Shown here: positions 22,911 to 35,197 of the stretch, one piece after another
How positions within the stretch are numbered: the first letter of the stretch is position 1
Layout of the letters: every line of letters begins with the position of its first letter
Source: Mauremys mutica
Lineage: Eukaryota > Chordata > Testudines > Geoemydidae
Length of the DNA: 64,000 nucleotides
Direction of reading: 5' to 3'
NCBI RefSeq assembly: GCF_020497125.1
Contig: NC_059076.1
Location: forward strand, 8,733,951-8,797,950
Notes under the pieces: model-generated
Seen by the model: only the letters and a program-made list of their open reading frames with translations
What the model was told of the DNA's origin: nothing
The model's database searches: none
Made by a program: the position numbers and the translations under genes

Positions 22911-23791
22911 CTGTTATTAATCTGTTTTGTGCTTTACTAACTATGACCCACATCTGCTATAGTAATGGCTGTGTGCCAGAAGTAATTGTGCATTGGCAGT
23001 GGAGCCAATGGGATTGCTCCAGATTTACTCCTGGTTCCAACAGCCCTGCAGGTGTGAACAGGCTGAAAGTTAGGCCTGACAAGACCATATGCAAGGTCTA
23101 GGCAAGTGCAACACACACATCCCCAGGCCCTGTACTCACTGCACTGAGATTCTTATAAGGGCCCCAGCATGACATGCCGCTGAATGGTCACTGCACCCTT
23201 CACCCCGATTGCTGGCAGGCAAGAGAGTAGGTGAAGTGTGCTCAGTTGGTGTCGGCTTTGTTGGGAAACACTGCAACCAAGAATATGGACCAAGTGCAAT
23301 ATAAAAAACCGTGACTAGCAGATTTTGAAAGGAAAACATTATACCAGACATTTCTCAGCTTAAGAGAAGATGGTCTGATTGGTCTTTCTTGGCACACGCA
23401 GAAGGAACACTGGGAAACGGTCATTGAATGATTTAACAGTTCAAAACCAGGAAACACTTGTACTGGCCATAACCATATGGTCTGCTGTAACCTCTCTGGC
23501 ATTGTCCAGGGCTCATCTGCAACCCAGGGGCTGCCATGGAGGCCAAATCCCTGCTGGAAAAAACAGGAAAGAGCATGAATAGGTTTTTAATTGGCAGTGA
23601 GTGAAAGTGAGCAGATCCATTTACCATGCTAGCCCCCACCCCCCCAACCCCTAAACAAGCAAGCTCTCTAGCTTTCCTTTCCACATGCCCCTTATCTCCC
23701 TGAGCCCCTTGGAGATCTGTGCTCGACTGCTGTCCTGAGCCTGAAGGAGTCCCGATGACAGTACTGCTCCCTCTGGATGCTGGCCCAAACA
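22911..23791. other. Intronic sequence, nothing recognised
   Basis: The open frames (up to 131 codons, minus, 23433-23828, which runs into the next CR1) show no domain and no clear repeat. Confidence 0.5.
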
Positions 23792-24459
23792 TATAGACTT
23801 TAAAGCCAGAAGGGACCATCATGATCATCTAGTCTGACCTCCTGCACATCGCAGGCCACAGAACCTCACCCACCCATTCCTGTAATAGACCCCTAGCCTC
23901 TGGCTGAGTTACTGGAGTCCTCAATCTTGTTTTAAAGACCTCAAGTTACAGAGACTCCACCATTTACACTAGTGTAAACCTGCAAGTGACCCGTGCCCCA
24001 TGCCGCAGAAGAAGGTGAAAAAACACCCAGGGTCTCTGCGAATCTGACCTGGGGGAAAATTCCTCCAAATATGGTGATCAGTTGGGCTCTGGTGGCGAGA
24101 CCCACCAGGCACAGTGTAGTAACTCAGATCCCTCCCCATCTAGGGTCCCATCACTGGCTGGTGGGGATATTTGTTAATAGCCATCGCGGATGAGCCATAT
24201 GCCATAGTAGGTAATCGCAGCTTATCACCCACACCATACATTTATCAAGCTCATTCTTACAACAAGTTAGGTTTTTTGGCCCCACCACTGCCCTTGGAAG
24301 GCTGTTCCAGAACTTCACTCCTCTGATGGTTAGAAACCTTCACCTAATTTCAAGCAAACATCTGTTAATGGGCAGTTTACATCCATCTGTTCCTGTGCCA
24401 ACATTGGCCCTTAACTTAAATAACTCCTCTCCCTCCCTAGTGTTTGTCCCTCTGATATA

Positions 24460-24660
24460 GCTCAGAGAGGCCAACCAGCAGAGTGCCGCCTCCAGCCGCT
24501 GCTTCCAGTGCTTGGGAGAGTGAAATTCAACAGGCGCTCAGCCAGCTCCTCTGCCCAGCCTCCCGTGTGTCTGATGGGCAGGGAGTTTTCACACAGTCAG
24601 GAGGAAGAGGCAGCCTTCCTCCCACCATTTCTGGGGGCACCGGCTCCCCTCCACATTCAG
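24460..24660. repeat. 201-bp duplicated segment, copy 1 (inside CR1, joined to a SINE)
   Basis: Aligned by eye to 25449-25649 it shows six substitutions and no gaps, so it is about 97% identical. It starts 'gctcagagaggccaaccagc' and ends 'ctcccctccacattcag'. It is followed immediately by a same-strand SINE. It is absent from other CR1 copies at this position. Confidence 0.95.
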
Positions 24661-24850
24661 TTGAGGGATAGCTCAGTGGTTTGAGCATTGGCCTGCTAAA
24701 CCCAGGATTGTGAGTTTAATCCTTGAGGGGGCCACTGTGGCAAATTCAGTACTTGGTCCTGCTAGTGAAGGCAGGGGACTGGACTCAATGACTTTTCAAG
24801 GTCCCTTCCAGTTCTAGGAGATTGGTATAGCTCCAGTTTATTTATTTTTA
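24661..24850 (+). repeat. tRNA-derived SINE (tortoise Pol III type) inserted in CR1
   Basis: The head is 'gagggatagctcagtggttt', the B-box region is 'ggattgtgagtttaatcc' and the body is 'cctgctagtgaaggcagggg' and 'ttctaggagattggtatagc'. It ends in a T/A-rich tail that runs back into CR1. It is full length from the A-box. Its 5' edge abuts the 201-bp duplicated segment. Confidence 0.88.
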
Positions 24851-24975
24851 TATTCACAGAGAGCAGTCCTATCTCCCCTCAGCCTGCGTTTGGTTAAGCT
24901 AAACAAGCCAAGTTCCTTAAGTCTCCTCTCATAAGGCAGGTTCTCCATTCTTCTGCTCATCCTAGTAGCCCTTCT

Positions 24976-26204
24976 ACCACATCCATCTCTGGACCCGGCA
25001 GGGTCATTGAAACCCTCTGTTCACCTATATGCTGGGCTGGGCATTGGTCTGCAGGCACTACATAGCCATGACCCATAGCAGGACTTGGCCCCATACCTGC
25101 AAAAGGGGTATGTGTCTCATGGACCACTGCCTCCCACATAGCGTCACTCAACGACATACAGGGCAGCTGTCCCCCTTGGAAGAGATTCACAGGGATATTT
25201 TCGTTAAGGAGGGTCTGGGGAGGGCTTTAGTGCTCGATTCCATGAAGGGAGCCAGGGGCTCAGCCCCCAATAAAGGTGAGTCCCCCAACAACTAGCTGCA
25301 TCTGAGGAGTTTTGTCATCCCTGCATACCCCAGGTGTCTCCATGCTGGCGCTGAGGGCCCCACTGCCCCTCCATTGGAGCTGCACCACTAATGACTCCAC
25401 AGCCTTGTGCTGCCTCTGGCCACCCTCCAAAGAGAAGGAGGTTCCGCAGCTCAGAGAGCCCAACCAGCAGAGTGCCACCTCCAGCCGCTGCTTCCAGTGC
25501 TTGGGAGAGTGAGATTCAACAGGCGCTCAGCCAGCTCCTCTGCCCAGCCTCCCGTGTGTCTGATGGGCAGGGAGTTTTCGCACAGTCAGGAGGAAGAGCC
25601 AGCCTTCCTCCCACCATTTCTGGAGGCACCGGCTCCCCTCCACATTCAGATGAGAAAAAGAACGTGGCACCCAAATCTCAGACCTCTGTTTTAGGGACAA
25701 ATGACCAGTTTTTCTACCTCTTCGGAAAATTTAAGTTGAAATGAATGTGTCGTGCCTCATTATCATGGAACAGCTGATCCCTGTGAGTAGATCAGGACCA
25801 CTGCCCCCGTGTCACAGCAGCTGGGCCCGACGGAGTCAGTTAAAGGGAGCAGGGCTATCCCTGGGGCTCTAAAGGCCTTCAGAGGGCAGGAAGGGGAAGA
25901 GTGATTGGGACAGGCTGTGCAGGGGGAGAGAAACCACTAGGGAGTGGAGGGTCCCTGGAACAGGGGACCTGCTGCTCAGAGAGGAAGCCTGGCGCTGGTG
26001 TTCCAGAAAGATAAGGGGGCTGGCTGGGAGTAGGGACACTAGAGATCCCTGGGAAGGGGAGACCATGAAACCCTAGGACTCAGGGTGAGCGAGGGACTGT
26101 TTTGTTGGTTTTTATTTGGATGGTAAACCTGCTTAAAGGAGACTGGGCATGGCAGGCTATCCTTGGAAGCTGGGGAGAAACCCTGCCATGTCACACTCTC
26201 TTAT
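24976..26204. other. Intronic sequence containing the second copy of the duplication
   Basis: Apart from the segment at 25449-25649 I recognise no gene or repeat. Several 70-120 codon frames exist on both strands without domains. Confidence 0.5.
25449..25649. repeat. 201-bp duplicated segment, copy 2 (probable source)
   Basis: This is the partner of 24460-24660 in direct orientation, about 1.0 kb downstream. Here the flanks are ordinary unique sequence ('agaaggaggttccgca' before, 'atgagaaaaagaacgtggca' after) with no SINE. That suggests it is the original site and copy 1 is derived. Confidence 0.85.
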
Positions 26205-26460
26205 TATCTTTGTGTTTATTAGGCGAGCACCTGGAGGTCTCAGCTGTGCCAGGTCCCATTGTGCTAAGTGCTCTGCAAACATACAGTAAGAGCCAGGCCC
26301 TGCCCCAAAGAGCTTACAGTCTGCATAGTCAAGACAGACACATGGTGGGGGGAAGGAAGGGTTGCAGATGAGGTATGGAAGCAGAGAGAGACAAAGTGAC
26401 TTGCTCAAGAGCACCAGTCTCCTGAGTGTCGGTCCAGTACCTTCGCCACAAGACTGTCCC
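26205..26460 (-). repeat. MIR/CORE-SINE-like old amniote repeat
   Basis: It contains 'ggtcccattgtgctaagtgc', 'gccctgccccaaagagctta', 'cagtctgcatagtcaagaca' and 'gtgacttgctcaagagcacc'. It matches the block order of 2855-3095 and is slightly more complete. Confidence 0.55.
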
Positions 26461-26470
26461 TCTTCTCTAA

Positions 26471-26764
26471 GGCCTGGTCTACACTGGGGGGGCGTCGAAC
26501 TAAGGTACGCAAGTTCAGCTACGCGAATAGCGTAGCTGAACTCGAGCTACCTTAGTTCGAACTTCTTACCTGTCCAGACGCCGCGGGATCGAAGTCCGCG
26601 GCTCCCCCGTCGACTCCGCCATCGCCGTTCGGGTTGGTGGAGTTCCGGAGTCGACGGGAGCGCGTTCGGAGTTCAATATATCGCGTCTAGATGAGACGCG
26701 ATATATCGAACTCCGAGAAGTCGAACGGTACCCGCCGACCCGGGCGGGTAGTATAGACGTAGCC
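26471..26764. mobile_element. MITE, 294 bp, with nested hairpins (same family as 11.8 kb)
   Basis: It is flanked by TAA (26468-26470 and 26765-26767). The termini are GGCCTGGTCTACACT and AGTATAGACGTAGCC. Internal stems are 'aagttcagctacgc'/'gcgtagctgaact', 'ccgcggg'/'ccgcgg', 'gtcgactccg'/'cggagtcgac', and 'atatatcgcgtct'/'agacgcgatatat'. CpG density is far above that of the flanking intron. It is closely similar in layout to 11840-12135. Confidence 0.87.
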
Positions 26765-29009
26765 TAAGAAAAGAGTGTTTCTCATTTAAATGATGGACCA
26801 CTGCATTTCTAAAAACCGTCTTCTGTACAATTACCAGGGCTGTCAAGCAAAAGAGGCAGTGACTGGAGAGTGTATTAGACTCTTTGCAAGTTGGGATAGT
26901 TACATCAGTTATAATTATGACCATTTTAAAATGTTTTCATCAGTACTGAAACTGGTATCAAAGCACAATTTAGATTATCATGCAACACTGTCTAATGGCA
27001 AACAAAAGGAAATTTCAGCCTTTGATTCTCTCTGCTGGCTCCCTTACAATGACAGTAGCAATGTATTTTATTATTATTTCAATTTCTTTTATGAGGCCTA
27101 TATTTTCCCATTCTTTTTGGCCAAGATGCAGGCACAAAGAGAAGGCAGACAAACCAGCGAGCCAGTGGGGCCGCGGAGCTCTCCGTGACAACAGCTCAAG
27201 GCACAGCCGCAGTGACAGCTAGTTCTGCATTAGTTCCATTTGCAAAATCTCCACTCAAAAACTATAGCAGCATAGATGGTTCTAGTTCTTTGCTGGAGTG
27301 ACTCTGTAATCTAGCGGAGCTGCTTAGCTTATCAATATCGGGAGGTGAACTTGGATTGCAGCTGAACATTTGCTTTGTGTGCAGTCAGCGGGTGTGAGTT
27401 CGGTTTTGAGAAAATATTCTTCTTTGAACTTTCAGAAATCGTTTCAAACATATTTGTTGTAACAGAAGGGCTTGTGGTAGGCTTACCTGCCTTTATAGAA
27501 GGGTTACATTTGGGGAACTTTGAGTGGTACGCACAGCATGAGGTAGGGGAGAGTACATTTTCAAGAATTTGTCTATACATGCCAAGGTCCCTATCAAGCT
27601 AATCGAAGGAGTTTCACCATAGACCTGCCTTCAGGTCTAAAGAACAGAAGAGACAATAAGCGTCTCAGGGTTGTCTTTGCAATAAACCATATAGGAATAT
27701 GCTCCCAAAGTGTATCAGCACCAGGATCCCTACTGCATGCCTCACAACGAGCACCACCACCCTCTCTGATGTTTTTGCATCTTACAGATTTTGCCAGGGA
27801 TAAGGTAAGGCAGGGGCTCAGCACAAGTGCATCCATTACCCCTTGTCATGGCACAGCTGGATTAGCCACATGCACATGGAACACACCTTTCCTTAGCTGT
27901 GCACAAATCTAGCAAAAATGCCAGCACAAAATGTGCAGAGCATGTATGGCAGGCAGGTCCCAAAGAGTCGTAACATGGAGGGAATCGAAAGGAAACAACA
28001 GCAGAACACTGCAACACTCTTCAGTGAGACTTATTTGCCCGCCAAAATTTAACTTTCTACCCACTTAGATTATCACAAGGACTTTGTTAATAATGGAAAC
28101 CATTAATAATAATGTTCCAGAAAGTCATAATTCCTGTCCTCTGGTGCTCTGAGAATGACTGACCCATTTTTCTCCAACTTTAAACAAAATAAAAAGTCAC
28201 CTTTGTATAGAGACGGCAGTTGGAAAATTTCAGAGCGATGAGCCGCAAAAACCATGGATTAGAATGGAAACTGGCAGGGGAGAATTTTAAAGCAACATAT
28301 TCCATGTATGACATGGGTACAGGCCAGTTACAGCTGTTATTGTTACTACACCACACGTCAGTAACAAACACAAAAACCGAGGGGCTAGGAAACTTGTAAC
28401 AAGTAGGAGCAGATTTTCATCTCAGTTACATTGTTAGAAATGTGAAATAACCGTATTGGCTTCAGTGGATTTACTTCAGGTTTACACTGGTGTATACAAC
28501 TGAGAATTTAGCTTGTAAAATCCAGTAAAACTGTCATTCCAAACGCATGTCACCCATCCAAGATCACAAAAAGATTGTCTTCAATCTCTGCTTGAATCCT
28601 TAAAGGTGGAAAAATTGGCTGTTGATTTCCACCTTCATTTTTAGCACTTGCTTATTACTTTGATGGTTCTTGAAATATCAGACCTTAAAAATGTAACATT
28701 TTAGTACTATATATGGAAAATGGTAGAGATTTCTCAAGTGTATTAGTTATTATTTTGATTTCTCCCCCACACATGCACTAATATTGTCTGGCTTTACAGC
28801 TGAGATGATATGAAAATAGCAACAGTCACACTAATGAAAACCCCCTTTATGAGGACTAGTTGAAAAATTCTGTCCAAATTGCTTTTGTATTAGAGAATTG
28901 GGGTTTTGATAAAATGAATGTTTTCACAAAAGCAGGCTGCTCAGAGTTTTTCATGAACAAACTTGAATGCCCCAAACCTGAAATATTTTGATTTGGATCT
29001 GCTGCTGCA
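26765..29009. other. Intronic sequence, nothing recognised
   Basis: A 132-codon frame (+, 26790-27188) has no domain, includes a low-complexity Tyr/Phe stretch and is not accepted as a gene. I see no repeat family I can name. Confidence 0.5.
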
Positions 29010-29222
29010 GTGCCTCATGGGAGTTGTAGATCAGTTGACTCCTTTCTTCTCCCCCCATTCTCCTTTATGGACTAGGTTCATCATCCTGACTACATCTCCC
29101 CCTCATCCTGAGTTGATATCATAGTGCATTGTGGGAAATATAGTCTCACCAAGGAGTTTGGACTATAGTGGAGAATGGGTGCATGAATCACCCAAACTAC
29201 AACTCCCATAATACACCATGGT
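29010..29222. mobile_element. Inverted-repeat element (~213 bp), probable MITE
   Basis: The left end 'cctcatgggagttgtaga' is the inverse of the right end 'actacaactcccataataca'. An internal 'catagtgcattgtgggaaat' recalls the same terminal motif. It is non-coding. The superfamily is not determined. Confidence 0.6.
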
Positions 29223-30464
29223 GGCATTTCAAAGTTGAAATATTTCAGTTTGGGACAAAAATATTTTGATATTCAAATTTTCACTGAAAAATAGAAATTT
29301 GTCCACAGGAAAAACTTTTCCCAACCATCTCTACTTACAATAATTTTTCTGTATCAGATGAGGCACATACAGAAAGTTTTATTGACCCTCAGATGGGTTG
29401 AACTGCATAATTTTTCCACCTCTGAGTAATTCAGCCATTGTATATTCAAGCCAGAAAAACCTCCTTTCCTTGCTATACCATAATTTTGTCTCGCTATTTA
29501 ATATACACACACATAAAATATTATGCAAACACTTATAAAGCATAAAGTATTTGTTTATAATCTGTAATTTCAGAGTGGGCAATTTTATCATATTCTAACA
29601 GTGGAAAATAAAAACATGCTAGATGTTTTGTATAACTAACATGCTCCATCTGGTTGATGGATGATGATGTATTTTACTGTATAATGTTATTAGAAGAGTA
29701 GAACTGATTAGAATTTGTGGTGAACTATATGCCAGGCATACATAATTTAATTGTGAGAAGTTGCTTGCTTTGTGAGACAATCTGCAGAATATATTTCTTG
29801 CATCCCCCTATTTGGTATTTGTTTTAAACAGAGCTTATAGAGTTTCTAGCATTATTTAGAAAATGTGTTTTTCTGTCTAGCATTTGTTCACAGTAATCAT
29901 ATGTCTCTGAATGATCAGCTTAGATGCCTAATGTAGGATTTTGTGGTTTGTTTGTTTTTTAATCTGCTGCTAGTATAACACATGCCTAGATTATACTGTC
30001 AGAAATGGTCATTTGCTCCTGCTTTATTCCCTTATTCATCATGTGTTGTTTATGGCTTTCCAGAGCATCCCATGCTCTGGTATTCATATTGACATCCTGC
30101 GGTAGCTGTTCAATAGTGATACTATTTTAACCTTAATTACATCAGGGGCTGGCATTGACTTTTTAGGAGTAGTTCACACCAGCCAGATTATGAGACCTGG
30201 GGCTAATTACTTTGGTTTATGATCTGCAACTAGGCAGCTGCATGTTGATTACCTTAAAAGATTTCCCCATTTGGGCCTGAACGGGGCTATCCATGACAGC
30301 CAGCTGAGCAGGATTTAGCCTTGTTTTACCCATCATCCCTAATACACGATATTTAACAGTGCACCTAGATTAACAAAAAAATGTGGGCGTCTCTCCCCTG
30401 ACTCTGTGTTGTCTCGTATGTAAAGATGAAATGGATAGAATCCCATTGCATACAGTGGGTGTGT
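29223..30464. other. Intronic sequence, AT-rich, nothing recognised
   Basis: No gene, RNA or repeat family is recognised. There are no frames above 70 codons. Confidence 0.55.
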
Positions 30465-30650
30465 CTACACTACAGCGAGGAGTGAGCTTCCCAGCGTGGG
30501 TAGCCACTCACCCTAGCAGGATTTGCTCTAGGGTGCTAAGAAAAGCAGTGTGGACGTTGTGGCTCTGGTGGGGACTCAGGCTAGCCACCCAAGCTCAAGC
30601 TGATGGGGTTGCAACATCTATACGGTTATTTCTAACGCTCTAGCTAACAG
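30465..30650. mobile_element. DNA-transposon remnant, one end visible
   Basis: It begins 'gggtgtgtctacactacag', the type of end seen in the MITEs of this window, and continues 'agtgtggacgttgtggctct' and 'gggactcaggctagccaccc'. No matching right terminus is found, so it is truncated or diverged. Confidence 0.4.
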
Positions 30651-31054
30651 GCATGGTAGGTCATGAACAGTTAGTGCAGGCTAGGTCTCCTTCTTACCAG
30701 GGTGAGAAAATTGAAGCTCTTCCAGAGAATTGAAAGCAAACGTCATGAACAACAAACAAATCACCCCCCGGGACTGGTCTCTAGTCTAGCTGCAAAATAA
30801 GATCGAGTTTGATGATGCTGCATCCTTTGTTTTGGCCTCTCTGATGGCCAAATCCTTCCTTCCTTCTAGTCCCCAGCCCAAGTGTCAAGCTGTGTGCTGG
30901 GCGGCTCTGTGAAAGGAAGGGGGAATGTTTAAACTGTTTTTTAAAAAACGTTGAAAATAACTTTTCCCTATAATGTAGTGTGGGCAAAATACCTGAGGGT
31001 ATGCAGGTGGCAGAAAGGTTTGATTGACACCCATTTTAGATGGTGGCCCCCATC

Positions 31055-31178
31055 CAGAAAAATATTAATGCATGTGCTTAACTTTGAGCATGTGAGTTGT
31101 CTTGTTGAATTCAATGGAATTACTTACATGCGTAAATTTAGGGAGATACTTAAATGTTTTGCTGGATCAGGGCCTTAA
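31055..31178. repeat. Short fold-back repeat (~120 bp)
   Basis: The left arm 'atgcatgtgcttaactttga' and the right arm 'cttacatgcgtaaatttagg' are imperfect reverse complements around 'gaattcaatggaattac'. It ends 'tgctggatcagggcc'. It is the same family as 44170-44285 and 45640-45735, and half of it is seen at 9190-9260. Confidence 0.6.
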
Positions 31179-34100
31179 CTGGCTCTCTTTTGGGACGACC
31201 TGCATAACTCACTTAAGTAATGTGGCTAGCCAAACCCAATAACAACAAACTGTCCTATCACCATAACCCCTCATGTATTCTATACTGATGCCCATTACAG
31301 AGCTCACAGAAGAGGAATGAGACATTGAACATCTTAGTATTTTGTATTCAACATACTTGTAGGTAAACTCATCCTGTGGTGAGCCAAGTCCTTTCTGCAT
31401 CATGCTAGGACTATATGTACCTTTTCTTTTGTTTTGGTTTTGGGATGCGATAAAGCTGGATATCAATTGACAATGATAAAACTATCATAAAGTCACAGCC
31501 TCTAGCTTAGTCCTTTTCAGCTTACAGCTACCTATATTTTATGCATCATCATATTGTTGAAAAATAACTGCGAACTACAGGGTATGCCTTTGATAAGGCA
31601 GTGCGCTCGGTATAGCTTCAGTTGTTACACTACATGCTCCCTGCTTGCTCAGGCCCCTGGGAGCAATGTGGACACTGAAATGTAGTAAAAAGAGAATGCA
31701 TATTCCACCCTTCAAAGGCATGTATTCTACATACGTATCCAATTACTGCTACCACACACCGTGATGGAGGCTCTAGAGCTAGATGAAGCAAACTCCCAAA
31801 CTCCCATGAAGGGTATGATCACTTAGATCTCTTCAAATGTTATGGTCCAATGGCAGCTAATGATTGTTTATTGGTTCCATTTAATGCACACTAGGGATAC
31901 TTTAGTGTTTGATTTCTCTTCATGCAGAAAACAGAGCAAACCCTTTGTAGCCTTTATTGCTTGCAAAAAAGCCTTGGTTGAATATAGCTAACTTGTCACT
32001 GTGCGAGGAAGGAAATTAAAAAGTGAAGAAAAGCAATGCCACACAGCACCTTAATAGCACAGCACTGAACGTGTCTGTTCATCTCTTTGGAGAAGAAGGG
32101 AATGGTTTTGTTGTTTGTAAAATGTATGGGGCATGCAGCATCCATGGAATGTCAGATCATATGATATGCATTTTGCTAAAAGCAGAAGCATCTCATTTGT
32201 TTAATGGCTGTTGGAATATAAACTTGCGTTTTTACAAGTCAGTGTTCAGATTGCAGCTGTGTACCAGGGTCAGAAGTAGTTCCGCAGCCTGAGATTAGCA
32301 ACTTTTGGAGCTGAGTTGCCTGATTGCTTCCTTGTTTCAAGGAGTTCATTTATTCAGTTCATTGTGTTTGTGCTTTTGTTTTTAAGGAAAGAAAAGCTCA
32401 GTGTGGTACTTGTCTGATTAGCGATTTCCATCTCTGTGAACGAACTGGCAGGATGCCCAAGTTTTGATGTTTTGTTCTTAATTTACATTTTTAATGAGGT
32501 CTGACTAAATGGGTTCAAAGTTACATCACTATAAAATGACCACAAAAAGATTAACTTTTTAACCCCCTTATGGATTAGTCATATTACTGCAGAGTTCCAT
32601 CTTAGTCATTCAAGAGAGCGGTACTTGGTTTCTTAGAAAGAGACCTTTCCATTAGATCAACTGCAAAATTGCAACGCAACCTTTAAGGTTTGCATGGCAA
32701 AAAGAACCTTTGCTAACCTTGACAGTCTGTGCTCCAGTCTTGTCTGTGTGGCATGTAAGCGTGTCAGGGTGGGCACCGTCTCCTACTCTGTGTTTGTATA
32801 TGTCTAGCACAATGGGACCATGGTTTGGCTAGGTGTTATCATAGTGCAAATAGTAAAAAAATAATACACATGGATCTTAGCCATTCCACAGCCACAGAAT
32901 TTGCCACAGAATCCACCCCATGATTTAGATTTGTGTGCTGGAATCTGTGCGCCAGATTTTCAAAAGAGCTCAACACTGCACACTTCCCATTGAGCCACTA
33001 ACAACTTGGCTGCTCACAAAAGAAGTCACTCACTTTGTTCTTCCATTGAGTTCACAGGAACCGTTTTCCTCCTTTTGCAGTGTTGTATTTTTCCCTGTAA
33101 TGTAAGACAGAGTGGGAAAGGTAAACAGGGGTAGCCTTCTAGCAGTGAAGGAGAAATATGTGCATCAACATGCTTTTCTGGATTATGCAGAATTCAACTG
33201 AAAGCCCTGTTTTCATTGCCTGATGGCAGTGCTGATAACTAGAGCTCAGCGAATACAGCAAAACACCACTCTCAAACATTCCTTCAGGTTCTAAACAGCT
33301 GTGGGAATCAGCCATCTTCATGCCCCTCACTGTTCACGATCCATGATTAGTCACAGTCCATTGAAGTCAATGGAGCTGTGCTAATTTACACCAGTGGAAA
33401 ATCTGGCTCTGGGACTGTATCACAGTTTTGCAGGTGAGGCATATAAGCAGGCAGGATGCATGGTTTGCGGGGCTGCCAGTGGATGGGAAAGGCACAATGC
33501 TGGCCTTGAGGAACAGTGTATAGGTCAGAGACCTATGATGAGAGAGTCTGTGGCCAAAAACAGCACCAGCAGCTGTGGCCATATGGCCATCAAGCTAAAA
33601 AAGGGAGTTTTGCCACCCTGCTCACCAAGAGCTAGTAAAACTCTAAGTACTCAAGGAGGAACAATTTGCTTTGCAGTTGTAAATGTGCCATGCTCCCTTC
33701 ACCTGCTTAGCAGGATTTGCAGAGGCAGTGAGATGTGGTCGTTTTGCCTGCTGACAGATGCTTTCCCAGTTAAATGTATGATACAGTTTGAAATACTTGG
33801 AGAATTTTTATTTTAAAATCACAAAAAATACCCTATCCTTAACTGACAATATTGTTATAAGGTACAGCATCAGTGATGGGTTTGGCAGATCCTGTGTTCC
33901 TGAGTGAATTTAGAGTTGCAGTGTTATTCTACACTTCCCCAAATAATTACCTGTCAACCAAAAAATGATCAAGTAAAATGAACAAAGGGCCAGATCCTTG
34001 GCTGGCATAACTCCTTCGACTTCAGCGGGGCTATCTGGTGTAGCCTGACTGGATGGATCCAAAGCTTCTCAAGGTCTTCATCAGCACCCAGTACTTTCTG

Positions 34101-34189
34101 GTATAGGTTTGCTGTTGCTCCTTCTCCCATTGCCCGCCCCAGTGAAATATGCTTTGAAAGGAAGGATGCTGTTGAGGTTAAGATATTAG
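31179..34189. other. Intronic sequence with two short repeat remnants
   Basis: Bases 32755-32870 ('gggcaccgtctcctactctg', 'tgtctagcacaatgggacca') are the tail of the MIR-like repeat also at 34190. Bases 33340-33412 ('ccattgaagtcaatggagct', 'aatttacaccagtgg') are a small palindromic repeat. A 140-codon + strand frame (33394-33816) shows no domain. Otherwise nothing is recognised. Confidence 0.45.
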
Positions 34190-34440
34190 ACAAGGATTCA
34201 TGAGTTCAGTTCCTGCTTCTGCCAACACACCTGCTCTGAGACCTTGTACAAATCATTTTGTGTCTCTTTGCCTCAGTTCCCCATCTGTAAAATATGGGTA
34301 ATAATACTAGCTTTGTCTGTCTAGTCAGTTTCGACTGTAAGGTCTCCAGAACTGGGTCTGCCTGTGTGTTTATACAGCACCTAGCATGGTGGGGCCTGAT
34401 CTCTGCTAGAGGTTCTGGAAGCTACGGCAATACATGTAAT
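34190..34440 (+). repeat. MIR-like SINE
   Basis: It reads 'tcagttcctgcttctgccaa', 'ctgagaccttgtacaaatca', 'tttgcctcagttccccatct', 'gtaaaatatgggtaataata' and a tail 'tatacagcacctagcatggt'. This follows the MIR core and 3' layout. It is diverged. Confidence 0.55.
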
Positions 34441-34703
34441 AATACATTTTAAAACAAAAAGAGTTGGAAATCACTCGTGCTCAGCTATTGCCAGACACAC
34501 CTAAAGCAGTTTTAATGTCAACTAAGGCAGCAGAAACCCAGAACTCCTGTCTCAATATTAAGAAAGCCTTTTCAGTGTGTCTCTCACATTCAGATTTTGA
34601 TGAATGGCTTCAGTTCCAATTCAGGAGTTAGATCCCAAGTAGCAACTCTTTTTTAATCTCTCCGCACTCTAGTTTCGGTTTTGCATAGCCATTCAGACCC
34701 TAA

Positions 34704-35197
34704 GGCCGCATCTGCACTACACACTGCTGGCAGCAGTGTGTAGGGTATGTGTAGCTACCCGCCACAGTGACAAGAGGCCTGCGTCCATGTTGCGACATGT
34801 AGCTACACATGCCAATGAAAGGCTCTGGCAGGGGGGAAGCAGTGGAGAAAGGCTTCAGCATCTGACTGCTGCCAGAGCCTTTCACTGCTTCCAGAGTCTT
34901 TCCCGGTAGAGGGGAAAGGTTCCAGGAGCAGGGAGCTGGTGGAGTCTTTCCCCCACTGTCAGACCCTTTCCCTGTGCCAGAGACTTTTCCAGCAAGGCTC
35001 CACAGAGCAGAGGCAGCAGGACACTGCACTGCCAAAAATAGTAGTGTAGGAAGGGAGGCACTGCTTGGGTGAGTAGAGAGCCGTATAAAGTATGTACTTG
35101 TGGACATACCCTCCCTCTTCAGTCGTGCCTCACAGCCTGCGCTGCTATTTATACCCATGCTACGGAGCTACCCACATATGTACCCTGCATGCAGCCC
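34704..35197. mobile_element. Probable non-autonomous DNA transposon (~494 bp)
   Basis: It starts after TAA with 'ggccgcatctgcactacaca' and ends near 'gtaccctgcatgcagccc', a weakly matching inverted terminus. The interior carries 'ctgctggcagcagtgtgtag' (palindromic), 'gtagctacacatgccaatga' and several diverged copies of 'gccagagcctttcactg'. The 5' ~215 bp is shared with 59588-59803, so it is an interspersed family. No target-site duplication is visible. Confidence 0.55.

Larger units (their letters stand above)
23792..24975 (-). mobile_element. CR1 LINE, old, interrupted by a 391-bp insertion
   Basis: The left part (23792-24459) has the second-subfamily 3' UTR ('ctttaaagccagaagggacc', 'tctagtctgacctcctgcac') and then the decayed C-terminal coding region ('ggctgttccagaacttcact', 'ctctgatggttagaaacctt'). 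It stops at 'gtccctctgatata'. CR1 sequence resumes at 24851 with 'cagtcctatctcccctcagc' and 'agttccttaagtctcctctc' and ends about 24975. The gap is exactly where 24460-24850 was inserted. Frames are broken. Confidence 0.87.

Noticed and set aside
26790..27188. 132-codon + strand frame
   Set aside because: It has no domain and includes a low-complexity Tyr/Phe/Ser stretch. Probably chance.
33394..33816. 140-codon + strand frame
   Set aside because: It has no recognisable domain or repeat-encoded protein, and its length is within chance for 64 kb.
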